From Hemerocallis citrina (Eukaryota; Streptophyta; Magnoliopsida; Asparagales; Asphodelaceae), in the NCBI GenBank assembly GCA_017893485.1, contig CM030366.1, positions 46,746,283 to 46,810,282 on the forward strand: a stretch of DNA of 64,000 nt. The letters run 5' to 3'. This document shows, piece by piece, positions 1 to 10,211 of the stretch. The position numbers were made by a program, and so were the translations under genes. Every line of letters starts with the position of its first letter. The first letter of the stretch is position 1. The notes under the pieces are model-generated. The model was given only the letters and a program-made list of their open reading frames with translations, was not told the DNA's origin and searched no databases.

Positions 1-429
1 GGAGTTTAAGGTGGGAGACCATGTTTTCCTTAAGGTATCGCTGTGGCGAGGTGTCATTCGTTTTGGTGGCGGGGGCAAGTTGAGCCCTAGGTTCATTGGA
101 CCGTTTGACATCGTGGAATGAGTAGGCAAGGTGGCCTATCGTCTTGCATTGCCACCGGCGTAATCTGGAGTGCACGATATCTTTCATGTCGCAGAACTGA
201 GGAAATATATCCTTGATAAGAGCCACATGATTGACTACTCGAGTTATCTGTGAGGCCGGATCTGTCTTGTGAAATTCTGCTAGTTGCTATTTTAGACCGG
301 CGGGAGAAGGTGTTGAAGCACAAGGTGAACAAGTTGGTTCGTGTTTCCTAGAATCCTCACCCGCCGGGTGAGTCGACTATGGAGCTGGAGGAGGATATCC
401 AGCGGAGGTTTCCTCATTTGTTTGTGTAG
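1..429 (+). pseudogene. Chromovirus pol 3' end (integrase C-terminus and chromodomain-like tail)
   Basis: This is the last part of a Ty3 chromovirus pol whose upstream portion lies outside the window. In frame 2 it opens with a GDHVFLKVS-type integrase C-terminal motif, followed by KLSPRFIGPFDIVE and HDIFHVAELRKY. The last 130 bases, in another frame, give a DRREKVLKHKV...ELEEDIQRRFPHLFV tail that resembles the chromodomain-like end of these proteins. It stops at a TAG just before a purine-poor spacer and the 3' LTR. Stops at about 119, 163 and 251, plus frame changes, show it is dead. The closest relative in the window is the pol end at 54491-54745. The family call is firm; the clade (Tekay/Del type) is inferred. 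Confidence 0.8.
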
Positions 430-835
430 TTCTTCTTTTGTTGTTCTTGCTTTTGTTGTTGTTTTCTCTTCTTTTGGGGTTACCCTATGTACTTCTTGTT
501 GAATTTTGAGAACGAAATTCTTCTTGTTATGTGGGTAGGATTTGTAACCCCTTTGACTCATTATTGTATTTTTGTTTGTATTTAATTAAATTCCTGGTTA
601 TTTCATTTTATTTCTGATTGTATTTATTTTCATCACTTTTGAATCGTGTGTTGTTCTTTCTCTCTTTATAATTCATTTTGCTTTGACTCAGCCTTTATTT
701 CTTAATTTGATTAATCTAAAAAATTGTTCTTACTCTTGTGTTTTGTCTAAACCTAATTCATGGCCAATTTGATTAATATATGACTATTTTTCTTCCTATT
801 GGATACAACCTAGTAACCCAAACCCACTTTGACTC

Positions 836-842
836 TATATAG
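836..842 (+). promoter_or_regulatory. LTR TATA box
   Basis: TATATAG sits about 290 bases into the LTR and upstream of the GC-rich transcribed-looking segment. Equivalent CTCTATAAATAC boxes occur in the sister LTRs at about 50521 and 55131, which supports a conserved U3 promoter. Activity is inferred. Confidence 0.5.
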
Positions 843-1296
843 CCCTACTAATCACACCCTAACCCTAATTATCTAAACCCCAATCTCTCCCTCCTAACAG
901 CCGTTACCCCCCCTATCCCGATCTCTCTCTCACTCCCTCCTGTCTGCACCCATCCATGTCGCACCCAGCATCCCCTGCCGTCGTCATCTTGACCCCTCCT
1001 CACCGGTGCCCCATCGCCCTGTGCCGTTGCTATCCTGCTCGAGTACCGCACCACCTTCATCCCAATGGCCTATCTCGTCCGAGCGCCGCTCACCACCGAG
1101 GCCAATCCATCCCCCGTCGCTGCCGTGGTCGAGCTACCCTCGACCAACGCTGTCGAAGCACGCCTTCGCTGTCGAAGCACGCCTTCGCCGCACTACTGTT
1201 GTCGCTACCGCCGTGTTGTGGGAACACGTGCACGTGTTGGCTACTCTTGTTCTAGTACGTGCTGTCTCTTATGGACATGTGGTTGTGTTCGTTGTT

Positions 1297-1311
1297 CGGG
1301 ATCGGTTCCCG
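1297..1311 (+). other. Conserved small LTR hairpin
   Basis: CGGGATCGGTTCCCG forms a 5-bp stem and is followed by GTTATTCTTT. The same position in three other LTRs (12073-12088 minus, 51011-51026, 55616-55631) has CGGGAT-loop-ATCCCG variants whose changes stay pairable as G-U in RNA. It may be a structured RNA element in R/U5. Confidence 0.5.
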
Positions 1312-3480
1312 TTATTCTTTCATCATCTTCATCGTCCTTATCAGGCAAGTAGCTTGTACGTATTTGTTCTTCATACAAGTTAAATACCGTAAGTAGTCTT
1401 GCATGCGTTTGTTGCCACTCCCATGATGATAATCATATCTTATCAGTTGATCCATTCCTTCATGTCTTGAGCATGATTGTTTCACAACAAATTTTCACCC
1501 ATTGCATGAAAAAATAAATTAGTTTAGATGGACATCTTGATTGTATGCTTGTTTGTGACACACCGTATGTTATAGATAATTGTTACATGGATGCTTTATT
1601 AGATGTACTATCTAATTATAGACTGTTAATACACATGCCATGTTGATTTGAGTAACCTAGATACCATGTTTTGTATGACATCTTAGAGTGGATCTATTGT
1701 AATTAAACTGTTTGATGAAATGCGTGAAATAAGTTTTGTTTTACTGCTGCCCTATTTTAGTACAGTAATTTTGTCCCTGTTAATTTCAGTAAAATAAACA
1801 AATTTGTGAGTATGATTTGTAGGCTTCGTTTTCTAGTTTTCAGAACTTTCGACGGATCTGAATTCCGATTTTTGAAGTGTGAGTTATCGCTGTTTTACTA
1901 CAGTTGTATCGTAAATTCCAGATTCTAAATTATATGATTTCTGTATGAATTATTATTTTAAAAGTGATATTAAAAGTATAATTTGGACTTGATATTTTTC
2001 TGGGTATGTTTAATTATGACTAGGATCAACCCCTAATTTTTGCAGAATTATTTAATGACTTTTATAACTCCTTTCATGCTTATGAAACCAATCACACAAT
2101 TTCCAAACTGCATGCTGTTCAGTAAAGAATTATGTTTTCAGCCTGATTTTATTCATTTTTTATGAAGACTTTGTGAATATGAACTATATCCTGAGTTGTG
2201 TATTTTAACACCCTTTTGACGGATTTGGATTTCGAATTGTATTTTGTGAATTATCTTTTTTTTGGTACTGTTGGGTCAGAACTTTCAGAATTACAATTTG
2301 GTTATACTACTCTATTTTCCCAATTATATTGACTATATTATCAGTAGTATAATTTCATGATATTTTATATGTTGAGAATAGATATGCTAGGGAATCTTCC
2401 AGATTTTTCTCATATTTAATTATGATGTTTTTAAACCTTGTTCATGCTTACAAACAAGATTTTGCATATTCTTGCTGAACATAAATTCTGTATTAAATGC
2501 TGTTTTAGACCCTGTTACTGTGGCTGATGTAAGACTTGTATATATGCGCTGGATTCGGCAGAGTCCAGTTTCCAGGTTTTTTAACAGATCTAGATTTACA
2601 GTTCTGTAGCAACGGGAATCTCATATTTGGTGCAGTAGTGTCTTGCTATCCAGAACTGAAAGTTTCGTTGTTTCAACTGTTATATGTTATTTTTGTCCCC
2701 GTTGTTTTCCCTATTCATCTTAGACTTGTCCTTTGTTCGTGCCATGTCTTTAGCCCTGTTTGTGTTCACATCCGTTTAATAATAATGAAAAATAATCAAG
2801 TCGGGGTTTAAGGGAAAGATCTAGTAGTGGACAATATAGAAATGTGTGTTCAGACGGGGACTCGTTTTCCCTAACTGTTTACAGTGGTACCAACTATTTT
2901 TTTTCTCTAGATGCATGAGGGTATGATCCATGACACCGTTACTGTTTGCTATTACTGTTGATGTTACTGTTTGTCTGAATATACAGCCCTATAGGTTCCA
3001 CTACAAAATCTAAAAACGAAACTTTTTGAACGTAGCAAGCATGTGGTAATATTTGGGACGAATGAAGTGCTACCTAGATAGTAATGAACATTAGATATAA
3101 GAATAACTATTTCGCTATCACATCCTGTTACTGTTACTGTTGTCCCTTACTAAAACTGTTACTATTATCGTTACTGTTTACCTACTGTTTCCTGTTTTCT
3201 GTAGACAGTCACATACTGTTTCTTTTCTCCATGTCAGTACTTCCTATTTTGTTTCATATTTTTCTCTTTCCATTTTCCTGCTTGTACTACTTGTGGCCCG
3301 AAACTTACAACTAACGGGCATCATGTCTTCTTGTCTTCCTGTCTTCCTATTTCCTTGTAATTGTTATATGAGCAGGTTTTGGTGATCATTTGCCACTGGA
3401 GTTAGTGAGCAAAAGTTTTGAGTTGCGCATTGGAAAATTCTTGCTTAATGTTTTGTTTTGAACTATTTCATAGATGTTAC

Positions 3481-4072
3481 TGTTGCCGCTGAATCTGGTG
3501 TGGGGGCAAACAGATAGTATTTGTGGGTTCTTTGGAAAACTGAATAGCAAACCAGTTACCTGTTCCGCCGGAGTTTGACGCTGTCTCCCGCCGCACACCT
3601 GCAAAAAGTACGAGACACCGGGGTTGTTCCCGGCGACGCACCCTCCGACGCTCAAGTCAGTAACCAGAAATGATTATGAAAGAGCACAAAACTGGCAAAA
3701 GATTGATTACCTCTTAATGGAGATGGATGGGGGGTATTTATAGGCGCCGCTGGGATCAGATTAGGAATGTAATCCCTGTGGTTAGATAAGGAATGTAATC
3801 CCTAATCCCCAGTGAAAGGATAGATATGAATCAGGGCCGTTGATTAGGATTAATCAGAAACCCAATTCTATCCTTTCTGGACTGGGCTTGTTGCGGGTTG
3901 GGACCCGCACCCAGTTGAGGTGGATCCGTTCGCGGGTTAGTGGGTCTCCGAGGAGGAGAACCAGTTTCCGCTCCAGACCTATTAGTAGGTGAAATTACCG
4001 TTTTACACCTGGGCTTCAAGATTCGTGCCCGATTTGGACGGTTCCGATTTAACCCCATTTTTAGCCATATCA
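3481..4072 (-). repeat. Tat-like LTR (3' LTR of the minus-strand element)
   Basis: 592 bp running from TGTTGCCGCTGAATC to TTAGCCATATCA, matching 8354-8947 with few differences and 59952-60572 more loosely. The adjoining internal sequence CGAGCCCCCAACTCC gives a purine-rich tract on the minus strand, as expected next to a 3' LTR. Confidence 0.9.
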
Positions 4073-4596
4073 CGAGCCCCCAACTCCTAAAGACTGAGTT
4101 TGATCGGCCTTTGAGGAGTAGTTTTACTGTTTTAATGGCTGGTGGAGTTGTATCAGAGTCCAAGTGGAGGGTTTTGAATCTCGAAGGAGGTAGTGAGATG
4201 ATTTTTCAAGCTGTTCGTTCTCTAAGTTGTTCTTGAGCTTCTCTGGATATCTGGCGGTTTTTATCTATTTTTTCGGATTACTTATTTAACTTTGCGATGT
4301 GTTAACCAGTCGTTCGGGGGTCTTAACAACACATTCTAGGCAATAATTGTTCGTTCAGGGGCTCAAAAATATTTCCCCGAATTCATAATTATTTTCTAGA
4401 ATTTCTAGTTAATTTTCCCGAATTTTTAGTAATTTTTTCGCAATTTTTAAATAAATAAAATGATTAAAATAAATAAAAACTAATTTTTAATACCTATTTA
4501 TGGCGTGGCGCGATCTGGGCCCACTATCAGCGCCGAGTGCGATTTTCTTAGCGATCGGACGATCTGCGTTCTTCGGCAGATAGTTTCTTCGTATGC
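4073..4596 (-). other. Non-coding segment between the 3' LTR and the tandem array
   Basis: The first 150 bases match 60573-60730, the equivalent place in the related element at the right end of the window. They hold the polypurine tract on the minus strand. The remainder is AT-rich with no recognisable gene. Confidence 0.55.
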
Positions 4597-5330
4597 GAGG
4601 GTCGGTTCCACGTCCCCTCGGCTCGGCAGCTCGGCACTTAGCTCGGAATCTGCCGAACTACGTGGCGAGATCCTGAGCGTCCATCTCAGTGCGGATCCCC
4701 AAAAAATGCTATCTTGTCGTTTAGTGAACGTGGCAAGATCTGAGTCGTCCATCACGCCGAGTGCGTTTTTTGACAAGATCCAACGGCTGAGGAGGGTCGG
4801 AGGAATTTTTCTCCATATATGAGGGTCGGTTCCTCGTCTCCTCGGCTCGGAAGCTCGGCGCTTAGCTCGAAATCTGCCGAACTACGTGGCGTGATCCTCA
4901 GCGTCCATCTCAGCGTGGATCCCCAAAAAATGCTATCTTGTCGTTTAATGAACGTGGCAAGATCCACGTCGAGCGCGTTTTTTGACAAGATCCAACGGCT
5001 GAAGAGGGTCGGAGGAATTTTTCTCCATATGTGAGGGTCGGTTCCTCGTCCCCTCTGCTCGGAAGCTCGACACTTAGCTCGGAATCTGCCAAACTACGTG
5101 GCGTGATCCTGAGCGTCCATCTCAGCGTGGATCCCCAAAAAACGCTGTCTTGTCGTTTAGTGAACGTGGCAAGATCTGAGCCGTCCATCACGTCGAGCGC
5201 GTTTTTTGACAAGATCCAACGGCTGAAGAGGGTCGGAGGAATTTTTCTCCATATGTGAGGGTCGGTTCCTCGTCCCCTCGGCTCGGAAGCTCGGCACTTA
5301 GCTCGGAATCTGCCGAACTATGTGGTAAGC
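4597..5330. repeat. Tandem repeat of about 224 bp, three and a third copies
   Basis: The marker GAGGGTCGGTTCC recurs at 4597, 4821, 5033 and 5257, giving spacings of 224, 212 and 224. The 212 unit lacks 12 bases next to GATCCACGTCGAG. Each unit holds GCTCGGaAGCTCGGC, CATCTCAGYGYGGATCCCC and TTTTTTGACAAGATCCAACGG. The array lies between the 3' LTR and the truncated RT, where the relative at 61130-61880 carries a different 58-bp array with similar GGGTCGGT and CTCGGCAGCT cores. Short open frames in it arise from the repeat and are not genes. Confidence 0.85.
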
Positions 5331-5334
5331 TGCA

Positions 5335-6144
5335 GTTCCATGAAGCTGAGGATTTCATGACCCGAAGTGTCATCAATCAGAGTGTCAATACTCGGAAGGG
5401 GAAGGGATCTTTGGGGCAAGCCTTGTTGAGATCGGTAAAATCGATACAAATCCTCCAGGTCCCATTGGACTTTTTCACCATTACCACATTCGACAACCAC
5501 TCGGGATAGTTCACCTCTTGTATGAACTGGGCCTTTAAGAGCTTGTCCACCTCCTGTTTATAGCCAGATGGCGCTCGGGGGCGAACTTGCGCCTCTTCTG
5601 TTGAACCGGTTTTGGACCCCAGAGCAACGCTGAGGTGGTGGACCAAGAGCTCTTCAGAAATTCTGTGCATGTCTGCAGCTGACCAAGCAAAGAGGTCTTG
5701 GTTCCTTCGGATGCACTGGACTATGTCTGAGCATAGGGCGGATGAGAGGGTCTTGCTAACAAAGAACTTTTGGGTTGGATCATGCTCAGAGAAGAGCACT
5801 TCCTCCAATTCATCTACCGGCTCGGACGTTGGTTGGGCAGCATCTTGGGGGATTTCCAGAGTTTCTAGGGAGAGGACTGGACCGAGGGTGGAGGTCATGT
5901 GGCACTTGCGGGTCGTTTCCTGATTGCCTTTTACCTCCCCTACTCCTGCCCGGGTGGGGAACTTCATCTTGAGGTGATAGGTGGAAGGGACGGCTTCAAG
6001 GGCAGTTAGGTCGGGCCGACCCAGAATGACATTGTAAGCTGCAGGAACATCTACGACCATGAAGTCCATCGACTTCGTTCGGGTAGTAGGAGTTTTGCCA
6101 GCGGTTACATCAAGGGTGATCACCCCTTCAATAGTCACTGGCAC
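5335..6144 (-). pseudogene. Ty3 reverse transcriptase, N-terminal part only
   Basis: The frame gives the end of the protease region (DVPAAYNVILGRPDLTAL). It then gives the RT start with KQEVDKLLKAQFIQEVNYPEWLSNVVMVKK and CIDFTDLNKACPKDPFP, typical of the Tat lineage. A frame change near 5430 continues as LPSIDTLIDDTSGHEILSFMEL and then meets the tandem array. The catalytic YxDD block, RNase H and integrase are therefore absent. It shares a reading frame with the gag and protease pieces upstream, as in Tat gag-pol polyproteins. Confidence 0.85.
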
Positions 6145-6189
6145 TCCCGTGAACCCATGGAGCGTGTAGCCGGCGGGCTTGAGTCTGTC

Positions 6190-6501
6190 TCAGGAGAGTT
6201 TTAGGCCTTTGAAAGCGGCGAAGAAGAGGATGTTAACGGAGCTACCATTGTCCACTAGGATCCTCTTCACTTTGAAGTTTGCTATATGGAGATTGATGAT
6301 GAGTGCGTCACAATGGGGGGTGCGGACACCTTCAAGATCTTCGTCTGAGAATGTAACGGGCACTCTAAGGCCTTTAGGAGGAGGGATGGCGCGAACCGAA
6401 TTGACTTCCCTAATGAACTCCTTTCGAGAAGAGTTTGAGGATCCCCCCATTGGGCCCCCATGAATGAGGTGTAGGACACGCTCCTCTTCGAGGTCGGGCA
6501 T
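6190..6501 (-). pseudogene. Retropepsin (aspartic protease) region
   Basis: This 103-residue piece contains FKVKRILVDNGSSVNILF, where DNGSS corresponds to the D-S/T-G active site. It is preceded by a linker with GVRTPHCDALIINLHIANF. It lies in the same frame as gag (right) and RT (left), separated by in-frame stops. It would process the polyprotein if intact. The asparagine in place of S/T is tolerated in several plant Ty3 lineages, so it alone does not prove inactivity. Confidence 0.8.
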
Positions 6502-6675
6502 TTCATCGCGTTCAGGATGCTTATTAGTCCCCTGAGGCGGGGGAGGAAGGTCGGCTCAGTCCTTTCTCACGAACTTGGTCAGCTGCCCCCTCTGGATGAG
6601 GGCTTCTATCTCATTCTTCAAAGCCCGACAATCATTGATGTCATGGCCATGGTCCCGGTGGTAACGGCACCACTT

Positions 6676-8302
6676 CTATTCATCCCTCTTCTTGGCAGGG
6701 GTGTTCATCCTCGGAGAAGGAGGTATGACCCCCTCCTTCTCAACTTCCAATAGAATGGTGGAGACATTGGTAGTGGGAGGAGTAAATTTCTCGAATCTGG
6801 GGGGAGGTCGGCGCTGGCCGCCATTATCCTTCTGGAGCTTCTTGGCTCCTTCCTCTTTTGTTCCCTTTCTCTTAGACCCGGAGGAAGACCCCTCCAAGTT
6901 GGGGCGGTGCTCAGCTTCTTCGGCCCGAATATACTTTTCACTCCGGAGGAGGTCAGAGAAGTTCTATGGGGGTTTCTTGGCGAAGGAGGAGCGGAGGGTG
7001 GAGTTGAGGACATTGGATTGAAATGCTGCTGCAGCGACCGACTGGTTGAGGGATGCTATGGACCTGGCTTCAGCTGTGAACCTTTTCACATAGTATCTCA
7101 GCTTCTCACCCTTCTTCTGGTGGAGGTAGAGTAGCGAAATGCTGGTCTTCTCAGTTCTACGGCTACTCACAAAGTGGGTGACGAAGAGAGTCTCAAACTG
7201 CTCGAAGGAGAATATTGAGGAAGGGGCGAGGCGAGAGTACCATTCTCGAGTTGGGCCCTTGAGAGTTGCGGGGAAGATTTTGCAGAGCAGAGCATCGGAA
7301 GCTTGATGGATGAGCATAAGGGTCTTGAAGCTTTCGATGTGATCAATGGGGTCGGTCTCCCCGAAATAGGTCTCAAATTGAGGGGGCTTGAAGCCGATCG
7401 GTACGGGTGCATCCATTATAGTTCGGGAAAAAGGAGGTCAACTAGGACGGAGGGTCCTTCCTCTAAGCTCTTCTTCTCGGTCTAACTGACCCAAGCACCT
7501 CTCCATTTTGTGGAGACGGCGGTAGACAGCGTCGTCCCTTCGACGGTAATCGGCCGAGCCTCTAGACTCGTCTTTGTACGAGAGAGAGCGGGGGCTACGA
7601 CAACGGTAGCTCCTGGAGCGGCGAGGACTTGGCATATGCCGGGAGTTGCTAGGAGTGGGAGGAGGAGTTGGGAAACGTCGGCGAGGACTTCGGACCGGAG
7701 GAGGAGAGGGAGCCTTTGGAGCATTGGTGTTAGGACGGAGATTGAGAGCTTGTAGGACGGTCGCTTGGAACTACTAGAACTCGGCACGGGTGATTGGTGC
7801 CTCATCGTTCCTAGGCTGCTGCCGACCTGCAGGGGAGTGTGGTCTTCTTCTGTGATGTTCGGGGGACTCTCTCCGCCCCCTTCGGATGGGGGACCTTCTA
7901 TTGTCTCGGCGGTGAGGAGATCGCTCATCCGGACGGTGTTGGCGGGAGGCTCTCTCTCGGACCCGCTTTTCATCCAGACGGCGGTGAAGATCCTCATCCT
8001 TCTGCCGATTGAGGACGATGTTGCGAAGGTCAGAAGCTTGGGGATTGTGGGAGGCCATCGAATCCGAAGAGGCATTGTGGATGGAGACGTGGTTGTTTCT
8101 GCGAGTTGGGGACCTTAGGAGGTTCTTGACTCTGAGGGGGAGGTAGGTCCTGTTGGAGAGGGTCCCCGGCTTGGGGCGGAAGTTGCCCCTGCTGTTGAGT
8201 GGGTTGAGGGGAAACTTCCTGTTGCTGATCGGGGTTGGGTCCTCGGTTGGACCCTCTGGATCTGGCTTTCCTAGGAGGCATGGCTGGAAAAGATCTGTTC
8301 AA
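6676..8302 (-). pseudogene. Ty3 Tat-type gag
   Basis: The region starts with a Q/P-rich leader (8302-8030, MPPRKARSRGSN at 8284) and shifts frame near 8095. It continues as an R-rich segment with MASHNPQASDL. The conserved gag domain follows at 7416-6964: MDAPVPIGFKPPQFETYFGE, DHIESFKTLM, ATLKGPTREWYSRLAPSSI and FVTHFVSSRRTEKTS, typical of Retrotrans_gag (PF03732). The C-terminal part near 6690-6600 reads CRYHRDHGHDINDC, a histidine/cysteine knuckle of Tat gags. Several in-frame stops and one frameshift disable it. Confidence 0.85.
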
Positions 8303-8335
8303 CGGGAAGAGGAGAGGCTGCTATTCGTTAGTTTC

Positions 8336-8350
8336 CCACAGACGGCGCCA
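8336..8350 (-). other. Primer-binding site, Tat-like element
   Basis: Minus-strand TGGCGCCGTCTGTGG begins three bases inside the 5' LTR. TGGCGCC-type sites pair with a tRNA 3' end and are standard in Tat-lineage elements. This fixes the element's orientation. Confidence 0.85.
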
Positions 8351-8353
8351 ATT

Positions 8354-8947
8354 TGTTGCCGCTGAATCTGGTGTGGGGGCAAACAGATAGTATTTGTGGG
8401 TTCTTTGGAAAACTGAATAGCAAATATGTTACCTGTTCCGCCGGAGTTTGACGCTGTCTCCCGCCGTACACCTGCAAAAAGTACGAGACACCGGGGTTGT
8501 TCCCGGCGATGCACCCTCCGACGCTCAAGTCAGTAACCAGAAATGATTATGAAAGAGCGCAAAAATTGGCAAAAGATTGATTACCTCTTAATGGAGATGG
8601 ATGGGGGGTATTTATAGGCGCCGCTAGGATCAGATTAGGAATGTAATCCCTGTGGTTAGATAAGGAATGTAATCCCCAATCTCCAGTGAAATGATAGATA
8701 TGAATCAGGGCCGTTGATTAGGATTAATCAGAAACCCTAATTCTATCCTTTCTGGACCGGGCTTGCTGCGGGTTGGGACCCGCACCCAGTTGAGGTGGAT
8801 CCGTTCGCGGGCTAGTGGGTCTCCGAGGAGAAGAACCAGTACCCGCTCCAGACCTATTAGTAGGTGAAATTACCGTTTTACCCCTGGGCTTCAAGATTCG
8901 TGCCCGATTTGGACGGTGCCGATTTAACCCCATTTTTAGCCATATCA
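8354..8947 (-). repeat. Tat-like LTR (5' LTR of the minus-strand element)
   Basis: 594 bp, TGTTGCCGCT to GCCATATCA. It is nearly identical to 3481-4072 and flanked outside by the GTTAC duplication. It serves as the 5' LTR because the PBS adjoins its left edge. Confidence 0.9.
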
Positions 8948-9259
8948 GTTACTGTACTGAAACTTGTATTAGGCTTGTAGTCCCGGAGTATTGTTTTGAT
9001 TCAGATCTTGTATTTGTTTGGGATATTTATTATTAATGCAAATAAATACTGTTGATTTATAATTATTCATAGATGTGTGGTTGAGTATATTGCTATATTT
9101 ACTATTGGGCTGAGTTAAGTAGATCCGCACAACTTATGGATGGTGAAAACCATTCGCTGGGCTTAGTCGCGTACCGTATTCCGTATTCCTTTTTTGGAAG
9201 CGGGGCGTGACATTGATCTTGATCGAACAGTGTGGGGTGGCGTTTGCACGGTTTGAAAA

Positions 9260-9261
<2 letters not shown>

Positions 9262-9309
<48 letters not shown>
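9262..9309. repeat. (AC)n-(AT)n microsatellite
   Basis: An A-run, about 16 CA units and then about 9 AT units lie directly beside the probable copia-type LTR. Its length will vary between individuals. Confidence 0.9.
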
Positions 9310-9310
<1 letters not shown>

Positions 9311-9574
9311 GATTGCGAAAATTCAATTTAAAAAAGATAAACACAAGAACATGAAAATGAAAGCTTTTATTGATAGTTGTAGCACACAAACACTCTTTCT
9401 TACAATACTTACTAAGGGCTTGATGATATAACATCAAGCCTTGGTTTCTCCTTATATAGATGGAGAAAGGCCTAGGGTTCTATTATTTAAAACAAACTAA
9501 ATTATTATAATGGACAAGATACACAACAAACATAATGCGAATATGCTTCACACTTGGCAAGTATGCCTCCAACA
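9310..9574 (-). repeat. Probable Ty1-copia-type solo LTR
   Basis: Read on the minus strand, the 265 bases start TGTTGGAGGCATACTTGCC. They contain a TATA box (CTATATAAGGAG) about 120 bases in and an AATAAAAGC signal further on, and end TTTTCGCAATCA. This TG...CA unit with promoter then polyadenylation signal is the usual short copia LTR. No PBS follows, so it is a solo LTR or a fragment. The flanks lie in an AT microsatellite and give no clear TSD. Confidence 0.5.
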
Positions 9575-9992
9575 TATTTTTTAATTATAACATGTCTTCT
9601 TGGTCATATCCTTCATATCTCTTTCTTCACAATAGTAGTTATCCTTCTTAGGTAAGTTACTTCTTGATTAAGCTTTTGGTAAATGTCACATTACCATGTT
9701 TCTATTTGTCCACCTACTTTTTGACTGATGCTTATTATTTTTGCCATATGTTCTCCTTTGTTTTTCTTTTACTTATTAGAGTTGTTGTTGAAGTGAATGA
9801 GTGTCATCTCAAAACTAATTGATGTACTCTAACATTTTATAATTATCTATTCTTAGTTGGTTGATCTGATCCTTTAGTTTGTAGATATCTCTGGTCTACC
9901 TTATTACGAGATCCGGGCCCACCATGCTTTCCTTGTCGCTTGCTTCGTGTTGGAGTAGCTGCTCGCTTGCTTCGTGTTGGACTAGCTACTGA
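9575..9992. other. Unassigned AT-rich spacer
   Basis: No coding or repeat structure is recognised apart from a duplicated CTCGCTTGCTTCGTGTTGGA phrase at about 9935-9985. Confidence 0.4.
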
Positions 9993-10206
9993 TTAATCTG
10001 ATGATCCCCCTTTAATTTCAGAATCACCGATACCCTCTAGTATATAAGGGAAGAACTGTGTCAGCATTGACTGTAATTTATACAAGTCATTACAATCAAT
10101 AGAGTCATGCTCTTCTTGATAATCTTCAATTATGTTGTAAGATTCAAAACATCCTAGGCAGATATAATAATCTTCTTCTAGGTTGAATGCTAAATTTCTT
10201 CGGACT
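9993..10206 (-). pseudogene. Coding remnant, possibly the continuation of the caulimovirid-like sequence
   Basis: A 70-codon minus-strand open stretch ends in a stop at 9993 and reads through residues such as EEDYYICLGCFESYNIIEDY. Its upstream end is cut exactly by the solo LTR target duplication at 10207. With that LTR removed it adjoins 13538-13952, which joins the movement-protein region. Its position downstream of the movement protein would suit the capsid region of a caulimovirid, but I do not recognise a diagnostic motif. Confidence 0.35.
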
Positions 10207-10211
10207 GCTAC

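Larger units (their letters stand above)
3481..8947 (-). mobile_element. Deleted Tat/Retand-like Ty3 retrotransposon
   Basis: This 5467-bp element is flanked by perfect GTTAC duplications (3476-3480 and 8948-8952) inside the chromovirus LTR. Its two LTRs (3481-4072 and 8354-8947) are nearly identical. On the minus strand it carries a PBS, gag, protease and the start of RT. The frame then breaks and runs into a 224-bp tandem array. The rest of RT, RNase H, integrase and any antisense gene are missing. The related element at 59952 keeps the antisense gene, so the loss here is probably an internal deletion. Intact LTRs and a clean TSD suggest a fairly recent insertion of an already deleted copy, or deletion after insertion. 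Confidence 0.9.
543..9212 (+). repeat. 3' LTR of the left chromovirus, interrupted by a Tat-like element
   Basis: The LTR starts TGTAACCCC about 110 bases after the pol stop and ends GGGGCGTGACA. Removing the insertion 3481-8947 and one GTTAC target copy leaves about 3.2 kb, close to the solo LTR at 10212-13532 (3321 bp) and to the LTR at 54827-59521 without its own insertion. All of these share the CATTCGCTGGGC...GCGGGGCGTGA end. A TATA-like TATATAG lies at about 836-842. A GC-rich proline/serine-coding-like stretch follows at about 900-1260, then a small hairpin at 1297-1311. The remaining 2 kb is AT-rich and has no gene. The matching 5' LTR is outside the window, so the TSD cannot be tested. 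Confidence 0.85.

Noticed and set aside
900..1380. Overlapping GC-rich open frames rich in P, S and R
   Set aside because: They sit at the same place in every LTR of this family (also 12500-13100, 50590-50900, 55190-55570) with no conserved frame. They are LTR leader sequence, not a gene.
4505..5258. Several 70-105-codon frames on both strands
   Set aside because: They repeat with the 224-bp array and reflect its composition.
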